From: an uncultured Eubacteriales bacterium
GTDB taxonomy: Bacteria; Bacillota; Clostridia; Christensenellales; Aristaeellaceae
Assembly: GCA_902793605.1 (NCBI GenBank)
Contig: CADBEB010000018.1
Location: 1 to 57,886, forward strand
DNA: 57,886 nucleotides
Direction: 5' to 3'
A program made the translations under genes and the position numbers. Positions within the stretch are counted from its first letter, which is position 1, and every line of letters starts with the position of its first letter. This document shows, piece by piece, positions 9,666-17,462 of this stretch. A model generated the notes under the pieces. The model saw nothing but the letters and a program-made list of their open reading frames with translations. It ran no database searches and was not told the DNA's origin.

Positions 9666-12600
9666 GCTTTTGTGATCGCCAGTGTGGCTTTCTTTCCGTT
9701 GATATCCCATTCCTGGGAGACCGCGCCTTCCGGCGCCGCGCCGCGGGTGATGCCGGTGGCCAGCGTCGTGCGGGCGATCATCTCTTCGAACTTCGCCAGC
9801 GCCGCCGCCAGGACGTCGTCGCACTCGTAGCTCAGGGAGATGCGGTCGGTCACCTCAAAGCCGGCGTCCTTGCGCATCGTCTGGACCTTCGAGATCACTT
9901 CGCGTGCATAGCCCTCGGCGATCAGCTCGTCGGTCAGGTTGGTGTCGAGCACCACGGTCACCCCGCGGTCCTCCGCGGAAGTGAAGCCCGGCTTGTGCAT
10001 CGGCTCGGTCAGCACGTCGCCCACCGTCAGGCTCACTTCGGTCTCGTCGATGGTAAAGGTGACTTCCAGGCCGCGGGCGAAGGTATCCACCACGTCGTTG
10101 CCGTCCAGCTCCTGCAGCTTCTGCCCGATCTTTCCGAGCAGCTTGCCGAAGCGCGGGCCCAGGGTCCGCATCTGCGGCTTCAGGTTGTAGGTGGTGAAGG
10201 CGCGGGCATCCTCGGTGAAGATGACTTCCTTCACGTTCAGTTCATCCTCGCACAGCTCCTGGTATTCCCGGCTGAAGCTGGCGCCTTTCACGTACAACCG
10301 CTGCGCGGGCTGCCGGACCTTCATGTTCGCGGCGTTCCGGCAGGCGCGGCCCAGCTGGACCACTTCCACCAGGGCATCCATCTGCTCTTCGGTCTCCGGA
10401 TGGATGGCGGCGGGGTCGCTCACCGGGAAGTCGCACAGGTGCACGCTCTCGGGCGCGCCGGGCACGTTGTTCACCACCAGGTTCTGGTAGATCTCCTCCG
10501 CCAGGAACGGGATGAACGGCGCGCACAGCTTGCTCAGCGTCACCAGCACATGGTACAGGGTCGCGAAGGCGGCTTCCTTGTCTCCGCCCATGCCCTTGCC
10601 CCAGAACCGCTCGCGGCCCCGGCGCACGTACCAGTTGCTCAGTTCGTCCACGAAGGCGGCCAGCCTGGCGGCGCTCTCGGTCACGCGGTAGTTCGCCAGG
10701 TCGTCGTCGACTTTGGCGATCAGGGTGTTCAGTTTCGAGAGGATCCAGCGGTCCATCAGGGTCAGCTGGGTCTTTTCCAGCGGATGGGCGAGCGGATCGA
10801 ACCCGTCGATCTGCGCGTACATCGCGAAGAAGGCGTAGGTGTTCTGCAGCGTCGCCAGGAACTTGCGCTGGCCCTCCTGCACGGCTTCCTCGCTGAAGCG
10901 CTTGGGCAGCCACGGCGCCGAGGAGGAGTAGAAGTACCACCGCAGCGCGTCGGCGCCGAACTTGTCCAGCATCACGAAGGGATCCACGACGTTGCCCAGG
11001 TGCTTGGACATCTTGCGGCCTTCCGCGTCCTGCACGTGGCCGAGCACGATGCAGTTTTTGAACGGGGCCCGGTCAAACAGCAGGGTGGAGATCGCCTCCA
11101 GCGTGTAGAACCATCCGCGGGTCTGGTCGATAGCTTCGGAGATGAAGTCCGCGGGGAAGTTCGCTTCGAACTCTTCCTTGTGCTCAAAGGGATAGTGCCA
11201 CTGGGCGAAGGGCATGCTGCCCGAATCGTACCAGCAGTCGATGACTTCCTTCACCCGGTGCATTTCCTTCCCGCACTCGGGGCAGCGGATCGTCACCGCG
11301 TCGATGAAGGGACGGTGCAGTTCGATGTCCGGACCCGGATCGGTGACCGCCATCTCGCGCAGCTCCGCGATCGAGCCGATCACGTGCATATGGCCGTCCT
11401 CGCACTTCCACACCGGCAGGGGCGTGCCCCAGTAGCGCTCGCGGCTCAGGCCCCAGTCGATCACGTTCTCCAGGAAGTTGCCCATCCGGCCTTCCTTGAT
11501 GTTGTCCGGCATCCAGTTGACGGTCCGGTTGTTCCGCACGAGGTTGTCCCGCAGCTTCGTCATCTGGATGAACCAGGTCGGCCGCGCGTAGTAGAGCAGC
11601 GGCGTGTCGCAGCGCCAGCAGAAGGGATAGTCGTGCGCGAAGGGCACCGCCGCGAACAGCAGGCCGCGGTCCTTCAGGTCCCGCAGGATCAGCGGATCCG
11701 CGTCCTTGACGAAGGTGCCGGCCCAGGTCGTCCCCTCGACAAACCTGCCCTGGGTGTCCACCAGGTTCACGAAGGGCAGGCCGTTCTCGCGGCATACCCG
11801 GTTGTCGTCCTCACCGAAGGCGGGGGCGATATGCACGATGCCCGTGCCGTCCTCCATGGTGACGTAGTCGTCGCAGACCACATACCAGGCCTTTTTATCC
11901 GGTTCGGCGAAGCGGTAAAGCGGCTCGTACTCCGTGCCCTTCAGCTCGGTACCGGTGAACTCCGCCTCAAAGGCGAGTTCCTGGCCGTCAAATACCTTCT
12001 CGCAAAGCGCCTTCGCCATGATGTACTTTTTCCCGTCCGGCGCGGTAAAGCGGCAGTAGGTATCGCGGGGATTCACGCACAGGGCCAGGTTGCTCGGCAG
12101 CGTCCAGGGCGTGGTCGTCCAGGCCAGGAGGAAGGTGTTCTCCTCCCCCTTCACCGCGAAGCGGACGAAGGCGGACGTCTCTTTGACGTTCTTGTAGCCC
12201 TGGGCCACCTCGTGAGAGCTCAGCGCGGTCCCGCAGCGGGGGCAGTAGGGCACGATCTTGTGGCCCTGATAGAGCAGGCCTTTTTCGGCGATCTGCTTCA
12301 GGCTCCACCACTCGGATTCGATATAGGTGTTTTCATAGGTGATGTAGGGATGCTCCATGTCGACCCAGTAGCCGACCTGCTCGGACATCTTTTCCCACTC
12401 GTGCAGGTATTTCCATACGCTCTTCTTGCACTCGGCGATGAACGGCTCGATGCCGTACTGCTCGATCTGGGGTTTCCCGTCCAGGCCCAGGGATTTCTCG
12501 ACCTCCAACTCCACGGGCAGGCCGTGGGTATCCCAGCCGGCCTTGCGCAGGACGCTCTTGCCCTTCATGGTCCAGTACCGCGGGATCAGATCCTTGATGA

Positions 12601-12787
12601 CGCGGGTCTCGATATGGCCGATATGCGGCTTGCCGTTGGCTGTGGGCGGGCCGTCAAAGAACGTGAAACGCTCGCTCCCGTCCCGATGGTGAAAGCTTTT
12701 CCGGATGATGTCCTTTTCCTTCCACAGTCCGGCGATCGCCTTCTCCCGTGAAACGAAATTCATGTCAGTCGCAACTTTGTTGTACAT
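9662..12787 (-). CDS. ileS: Isoleucyl-tRNA synthetase, type 2 (IleS2-like)
   Basis: 1041 residues; charges tRNA-Ile. HIGH motif at 55-58 (P-H-I-G-H), G-W-D-T-H-G-L-P following, and K-M-S-K-H at 592-596. C-x2-C pairs of the connective insert are present (C-P-R-C-G, C-P-E-C-G), while the C-terminal C-x-R-C-W zinc finger of IleS1 is absent; this and the length indicate the eukaryote-like IleS2 class, many members of which are insensitive to mupirocin. ATG start with AAGGAA upstream. Only 64 bases separate it from deoC and there is no T-box leader, so it is expressed from the deoC promoter or a weak one in that gap. Confidence 0.96.
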   Translation of the reverse strand: MYNKVATDMNFVSREKAIAGLWKEKDIIRKSFHHRDGSERFTFFDGPPTANGKPHIGHIETRVIKDLIPRYWTMKGKSVLRKAGWDTHGLPVELEVEKSLGLDGKPQIEQYGIEPFIAECKKSVWKYLHEWEKMSEQVGYWVDMEHPYITYENTYIESEWWSLKQIAEKGLLYQGHKIVPYCPRCGTALSSHEVAQGYKNVKETSAFVRFAVKGEENTFLLAWTTTPWTLPSNLALCVNPRDTYCRFTAPDGKKYIMAKALCEKVFDGQELAFEAEFTGTELKGTEYEPLYRFAEPDKKAWYVVCDDYVTMEDGTGIVHIAPAFGEDDNRVCRENGLPFVNLVDTQGRFVEGTTWAGTFVKDADPLILRDLKDRGLLFAAVPFAHDYPFCWRCDTPLLYYARPTWFIQMTKLRDNLVRNNRTVNWMPDNIKEGRMGNFLENVIDWGLSRERYWGTPLPVWKCEDGHMHVIGSIAELREMAVTDPGPDIELHRPFIDAVTIRCPECGKEMHRVKEVIDCWYDSGSMPFAQWHYPFEHKEEFEANFPADFISEAIDQTRGWFYTLEAISTLLFDRAPFKNCIVLGHVQDAEGRKMSKHLGNVVDPFVMLDKFGADALRWYFYSSSAPWLPKRFSEEAVQEGQRKFLATLQNTYAFFAMYAQIDGFDPLAHPLEKTQLTLMDRWILSKLNTLIAKVDDDLANYRVTESAARLAAFVDELSNWYVRRGRERFWGKGMGGDKEAAFATLYHVLVTLSKLCAPFIPFLAEEIYQNLVVNNVPGAPESVHLCDFPVSDPAAIHPETEEQMDALVEVVQLGRACRNAANMKVRQPAQRLYVKGASFSREYQELCEDELNVKEVIFTEDARAFTTYNLKPQMRTLGPRFGKLLGKIGQKLQELDGNDVVDTFARGLEVTFTIDETEVSLTVGDVLTEPMHKPGFTSAEDRGVTVVLDTNLTDELIAEGYAREVISKVQTMRKDAGFEVTDRISLSYECDDVLAAALAKFEEMIARTTLATGITRGAAPEGAVSQEWDINGKKATLAITKA

Positions 12788-12851
12788 TTCTGTTTCCTTC
12801 TTTATCTTTAAAACTTATATTCTGCCCGAAGGGCTTTGGGGGGCGCCCCCG

Positions 12852-13583
12852 TTAATATCCTCCACCCATTTCCGTGAGCTCGGATACCTCCTTCAGCGTG
12901 CCTTCCGCGTACCGCTTCTCGGCTTCGGCCATGATCTTCTCCGTGGCGCTCACCCCGCAGCGGCTTGCTCCGACGGCCCGCGCGGACAGGACCGTATCCA
13001 GGTCCCGGATGCCGCCGGAGCCTTTAATTCGGACAGCCTCCGAAACGTTGGCCCGCATCAGTTTCAGGTCCTCGATCGTGCAGCCCGCGCTGCCGTAGCC
13101 CGTGCTTGTCTTGACGAAGTCCGCCCCGGCCTTCTCGCTCAGGCGGCAGGCGAGGATCTTCTCCTCCTCCGTCAGGTAGCAGGTCTCCAGGATGACCTTC
13201 AGGATGGCGCCGGCCGCGTGCGTGGTCTCCGCCAGCTGCCGGATCTCGCTCTCGACATAATCGGCGTCGCCGTGCTTGAGCTTGCCGATGTTCAGCACCA
13301 TGTCCAGCTCCTCGCAGCCCTCCGCCAGCGCCTGCTTCGCCTCGGCGACCTTGATCGCCGTCTGGTGCGCGCCGTGCGGGAACCCGATCACCGTGCAGAC
13401 CTTTATGTCGCTGCCTTTGAGCATCTCGCTCAGGATCGGCACGTCGCAGGGGCGGGCGCAGACGCTCGCCGTGTCGTATTTCAACGCGACCTCGCAGCCG
13501 TGGCGTATGTCGTCCTCCGTCAGCCAGGGCTGAAGGGTGGAATGATCCAGCATCTTTGCGATATCTTTCGGGGTCAGAGCCAT
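12852..13583 (-). CDS. deoC: Deoxyribose-phosphate aldolase
   Basis: 243 residues. Cleaves 2-deoxyribose-5-phosphate to acetaldehyde and glyceraldehyde-3-phosphate in deoxynucleoside catabolism. The Schiff-base lysine is K158 in V-K-T-S-T-G-Y-G; the proton-relay Asp94 (L-D-M-V-L-N-I-G) and Lys187 (I-K-G-S-G-G-I-R-D) are present. The frame stays open upstream to 13775 but the ATG at 13583 is chosen because GGAGGA precedes it and homologues start there. It is the first gene of the ileS operon. A small hairpin GCGGTT/AACCGC (13605-13618) and AT-rich promoter-like sequence lie upstream; deo partners (deoA, pdp, punA) are absent here. Confidence 0.95.
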   Translation of the reverse strand: MALTPKDIAKMLDHSTLQPWLTEDDIRHGCEVALKYDTASVCARPCDVPILSEMLKGSDIKVCTVIGFPHGAHQTAIKVAEAKQALAEGCEELDMVLNIGKLKHGDADYVESEIRQLAETTHAAGAILKVILETCYLTEEEKILACRLSEKAGADFVKTSTGYGSAGCTIEDLKLMRANVSEAVRIKGSGGIRDLDTVLSARAVGASRCGVSATEKIMAEAEKRYAEGTLKEVSELTEMGGGY

Positions 13584-13738
13584 GGAAGCATCCTCCTCAC
13601 AGCGGTTAAAACCGCATAATATACTAAATTGTTTTATTTCTCTGTTAATTACTTGTTTTCCTTCTTTATTTAAACGGAAATACTGCTTTTTGATGTTCCG
13701 GTGTCCCGCCCTCCCGGCCCGGCGCAGGGCGGTTTGTT

Positions 13739-13767
13739 TTGACAGAAGCCGCAGAATCCTGTATACT
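13739..13767 (+). promoter_or_regulatory. Sigma-A promoter of Big_2 surface protein gene
   Basis: TTGACA (13739-13744), 17-bp spacer, TATACT (13762-13767); about 70 bases before the ATG. Nearly consensus. Confidence 0.8.
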
Positions 13768-13838
13768 TTTCTCATCTATTGAAGACAGTGCCGGCGCCGC
13801 CTTTTGATAAACACCGGTAATTACTTGCTGAGGGGATC

Positions 13839-15236
13839 ATGGCTATGAGAAGATCGTTTGCAGTGATTATGACTGCCATCATCTTGGTTCTTGCCCTGGT
13901 GCCCCTGTCCGCCTTTGCGGCTTCACCGGCAGTGCGCAAGATGGTCCTGAACCGGGATTCCGTGTCCCTCAAAATCGGCGAGACCTTTAAACTGCGGGTG
14001 GACATCGCCCCCTTCAACGCGGACAGGACCGTCACCTGGGCCTCTTCCGACGAAAGCGTCGCCACCGTTGCGGACGGGATCGTCACCGGCGTGTCGATCG
14101 GCAAGGCGGAGATCACGGTCACCTCGGTGTCGAATCCTGCCGTTTTTTTGACCGCGTCGGTCCTGGTGGCGAAGCCGGTCGAGAGCATAACCCTGGAAGC
14201 TGAGTCCATTTCCCTGCCTCAGGGCGAAACCTGGGAGCAGATCGCCTATCTCCTGCCGGAGGACGCCACCATGCAGCGCCCGGTCTGGACGTCCTCTGAC
14301 AAGAAGGTCGCCACGGTGGACGAGAACGGCGTCATCACCGCCGTCAGGAACGGGTACTGCACCATCACCGCCTCCGCGGCGGACGGCATGGGCGCCAAGG
14401 CGGTCACGAACGTGGAGGTCCGCAAGTTTGAAGCGATCATCTCGGAGCCGGGTGAGTTCCAGGTGGATTTCGAGATGATCGAGGACTCCGGGACCGACGA
14501 GATCGAAAAAGGCGGCAAGACCGTCAAGGATAAATGGACAAAAACGGTCACCTTTGAAAACGAAAGACTGGAGAAGGTTTCCGATACCTCTGTCCGCCCC
14601 GTGGCGGCCGGCGCCGAGATCGTTCTCCTGAAAGAAACCCATAACAAGAAGATCACCAAGGAATCCCGCCACTTCATCTTCATTCGGAAGAGCGCGGTGC
14701 GGCAGGCCGGCTCCGTTCCGGAAAACAACGAGGGCATGATCCTCTTCCGGGATATTCCCTGGGGCCTGAAGTACAAGGAGGTCAAAACCCTCCTGTCCGG
14801 GCGCAAGGAGAAACTCAAGACCCCCATCTCCCGCAACGGCATGCTCTGGACGCAGATTGACGGCGAGGTGTATTTCGGCGATTTCAAGGCCTTCCGGAAC
14901 GGGCTGAGCTTCTCCTCCAGCTCCGCGAACGTGGAAAACCTGACCGCCAACCTGCAGAAGACCGCTTTCTGCATGGGCGATTACTATTTCGACAAGAGCA
15001 TCCCCTTTGAAAACCTCAAACTGAATGTCATGAAAACCTACGGCCTGCCCGAGAATGAGACAACATCGTCTGCGAGCGAGTGCGTCTGGGTCTCCGGCCG
15101 TGTAACAGTCCGCCTGTTCACCACGCGCAAGTATACCCAGCTCCAGATCGCCTACCGGGAACAGGGGGACGAAGCGGCCGCCGGCGCAGGAACCGCCGCG
15201 GATTCCGGGGCCCCGGAAACGGAAGTTTCCGACTGA
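13839..15236 (+). CDS. Secreted protein with two bacterial Ig-like (Big_2) domains
   Basis: 465 residues. Signal peptide of about 27 residues ending A-F-A-A, then two Big_2 domains (about 35-105 and 110-195), each with the V-T-W-x-S-S-D...V-A-T-V-x-x-G-x-V/I-T-x-V signature. The remaining 270 residues hold a domain with the segment F-R-D-I-P-W-G-L-K-Y-K-E-V (about 304-316), a pattern of small clostridial secreted proteins. No LPXTG, no S-layer homology repeat, so it is secreted or loosely wall bound. ATG at 13839 (or the in-frame ATG at 13845) follows GAGGGG. It has its own strong promoter; no obvious terminator follows. Adhesion or wall-binding is inference. Confidence 0.85.
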   Translation: MAMRRSFAVIMTAIILVLALVPLSAFAASPAVRKMVLNRDSVSLKIGETFKLRVDIAPFNADRTVTWASSDESVATVADGIVTGVSIGKAEITVTSVSNPAVFLTASVLVAKPVESITLEAESISLPQGETWEQIAYLLPEDATMQRPVWTSSDKKVATVDENGVITAVRNGYCTITASAADGMGAKAVTNVEVRKFEAIISEPGEFQVDFEMIEDSGTDEIEKGGKTVKDKWTKTVTFENERLEKVSDTSVRPVAAGAEIVLLKETHNKKITKESRHFIFIRKSAVRQAGSVPENNEGMILFRDIPWGLKYKEVKTLLSGRKEKLKTPISRNGMLWTQIDGEVYFGDFKAFRNGLSFSSSSANVENLTANLQKTAFCMGDYYFDKSIPFENLKLNVMKTYGLPENETTSSASECVWVSGRVTVRLFTTRKYTQLQIAYREQGDEAAAGAGTAADSGAPETEVSD

Positions 15237-15306
15237 CGGAAGCCTTGATTTGTAATACTCTCTTCATATTTGCACACAAAAAGTACATACTTTCTTAAAA
15301 TTTTTC

Positions 15307-15335
15307 TTGACACTTATGTAACTATTTGTTATATT
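15307..15335 (+). promoter_or_regulatory. Sigma-A promoter of EAL-protein gene
   Basis: TTGACA (15307-15312), 17-bp spacer, TATATT (15330-15335), roughly 95 bases before the first ATG of the EAL gene. The surrounding 100 bases are markedly AT-rich. No c-di-GMP riboswitch signature is visible in the leader. Confidence 0.78.
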
Positions 15336-15430
15336 TGTCCCGTCAAAAATGTAACGTTTCAGTTTGCATAACGACACGATCATTATGAAAGGGTTTCTCC
15401 TCAACGGGGGGAGAGCACTGTCTGACTGAA

Positions 15431-17316
15431 ATGACGATGAACTACAGTTTCCTGATCCCGACCCTCCTGATCCTGGTTGTCATCATGGGCTACTACTTTT
15501 TCCGGCCCCGGCTGCCCATCCGCCTGAACCGCGCTTTTCTCGCGATCCTGGTCATTTCCATCTTCACCGAGATCTTCGAGGCCGTCTCCGCGCGGCTGAA
15601 CGAAACCTGGACGGAACATCCGCCGTGGCTCCTGTGCACCTTCGGCGTCCTGTTCTTATTTTTTACATTTCCCGGGCCTACATGTTCTTCGTTTTCTCGA
15701 TCAGCGTGCTGGACGCGGACAACATCCCGCGCTCGAAACTGCACCGCTATACCCCGGTCGTGTTCTTCGCGTTCACGATCATCACGGTGATCTCTCCCTT
15801 CACGGGGTTCATGTTCTATGTCGACAACGGGTTCCACACGGGCCCCATGTACTACCTGCTCTACGCCTGCAGCGCCGCCTATGCCTGGTTCGCGCTGCTC
15901 GCCGTCCACCTCCACCGGAAGGAGCTGACACCCCATAAGATCATCAGCATCGTCGCCATCCAGGTGATCCTGCTGGTCGGAAACTATGTGCGGTTCCTCT
16001 TCCCGAACTGGCTCGTCATGAACACCTTCAGCCTCATGGCGATCATCGTCGTCTTCCTGTCCTTCCTCAACCCGGACCTGTACATGTCCGATCACGGTTA
16101 TGTCTATAACCTCCCCGCCTTCAAGGCGCTGGTCGCCGAGTGCGTACGCCGGCGGCGCCCCTGCCGCATCCTCGGCTTCGTCCTGCAGAACTACAACGAG
16201 CACCGCGAGATCTTCGGCGGCGCCCAGATGGACGAGGCCCTGACCTCGATCAACAAGTACCTGGCGGATACCTTTCCCCAGATGAGTTCCTTCTATCTGC
16301 GCAACGGGTTCTTCGCCCTCGTCGGCCAGAACCTGCCGGACCTGGAGGATATCCGTGAAAAGCTCCGGATGCGCTTCTCCTTCCCCTGGAAGAGCGGGTC
16401 GAACGGCGAGCTGCGGATGACCGTCTCCTTTGTCGAGGCGGATACGGAGATCCTGGACTGCCCGGCGGACCGCCTGGTCAATGCCCTCTTCCTCTCCATG
16501 GACGAGCTCGGCCGCGTGTCGGAGCCGGATTCCACCTGTTCCCTCACGGATTCCATCGAGCAGATCACCGAGCGCCTGGAGATCCGCCGCTGCCTCGAGC
16601 ATGCCCTGGATCACGACGAACTGGAGGTCTTCCTCCAGCCCATCATGGATACGGCGACCGGAAAGCGGATCGCCGCGGAAGCCCTGGTCCGCCTCCGGGA
16701 CGGGCAGGGAAAGATCATCCGGCCGGACCTGTTCATCACCCTGGCCGAGCGGGAGGGCTACATCACCCGCCTCGGCGAGCAGGTGCTCGCGAAGGTCTGC
16801 CGCTTCATCCGCGACAACGATATGGACACCCTGGGGGTCCAATGGATCAACGTCAACCTTTCCCCGGTGCAGTTCATGGCCCAGGATATTCCGGAACGCT
16901 TCGCGGAAGTGCTGAGGGAGTACGGTGTCAGAACGGAGCAGATCCATCTGGAGATCACCGAGCAGTCCATGATCGACTTCTCCCTCCTCCGGGAGCAGAT
17001 CACCGGCCTGCACTCCAGCGGCTTCGAGTTCGCGCTGGACGACTACGGCTCCGGCTACTCCAACCTGACCCGCGTCCGCCAGTATCCCTTCACGAACATC
17101 AAGATCGACATGGAGGTCGTCCGGAACTATTTCCAGGACCGCGATCCGCTCCTTCCCTCCCTGGTCCAGGCCTTCAAGAAGATGTGCCTGAGCATCACCG
17201 CGGAAGGCATCGAGACCGAGGAGATGGCCGAAGCCATGACGGAGATCGGCTGCGATTACCTCCAGGGTTTCTACTTCTCCCGCCCCGTTCCCATGCCCGA
17301 GTTCGTGGCGATGTGA
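15431..17316 (+). CDS. Membrane protein with degenerate GGDEF and EAL domain, frame-shifted in a T6 run
   Basis: The intact protein would have several N-terminal membrane segments, a degenerate GGDEF (R-N-G-F-F where G-G-D-E-F is expected) and a well-kept EAL domain: E-A-L-V-R-L, N-V-N-L-S, E-I-T-E-Q-S, D-D-Y-G-S-G-Y-S-N, I-K-I-D-M, T-A-E-G-I-E-T and L-Q-G-F-Y-F-S-R-P. EAL domains hydrolyse c-di-GMP to pGpG. The frame opening at 15431 stops making sense after L-F-L-F-F at the T-run 15659-15664 and the second frame takes over with Y-I-S-R-A-Y. One extra T would join them exactly. It may be a sequencing error, a real mutation, or slippage on the homopolymer. The second frame alone could start at 15625 but would lack the first helices. 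Confidence 0.82.
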
Positions 17317-17330
17317 TCCTGCCCTGTTCC

Positions 17331-17372
17331 GGCTCCCGGCGCCTGCCGGGGGCCGTTCTTTTTGTCTTTTTA
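17331..17372 (+). terminator. Intrinsic terminator of EAL gene
   Basis: GC-rich stem GGCTCCCGGC (17331-17340) / GCCGGGGGCC (17345-17354), loop GCCT, then GTTCTTTTTGTCTTTTT. Confidence 0.92.
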
Positions 17373-17392
17373 ACGAATACGGATAAATTATT

Positions 17393-17433
17393 TTGTGCTC
17401 CCTCTTTACAGCACAATATTTTTGTGCTATCAT
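17393..17433 (+). promoter_or_regulatory. Promoter with operator GCACAA-N5-TTGTGC in the spacer (copy 1)
   Basis: -35 TTTACA (17405-17410), 17-bp spacer that is exactly GCACAA-TATTT-TTGTGC (17411-17427), -10 TATCAT (17428-17433). An additional half-site TTGTGCT (17393-17399) forms a second dyad with AGCACAA (17410-17416). A protein on this dyad would block RNA polymerase. The same 17-bp dyad with identical phasing recurs at the umuC promoter (32941-32957). The promoter serves the adjacent peptidase-HTH gene, which begins about 30 bases after the -10. Confidence 0.75.
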
Positions 17434-17462
17434 GAGGCAAAACGAACAGAGAGGGATTGGAT

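Noticed and set aside
9995..12751. 918-codon open frame on the plus strand opposite ileS
   Set aside because: It mirrors ileS in the complementary frame, has repetitive H/V/Q/L composition, no ribosome site and no domain. GC-rich codon bias makes such antisense frames.
12788..12851. T-box riboswitch in front of ileS
   Set aside because: The gap is only 64 bases and lacks the AGGGTGGNACCGCG core.
15336..15430. c-di-GMP riboswitch in the leader of the EAL gene
   Set aside because: Neither GEMM-I nor GEMM-II conserved bases are present.
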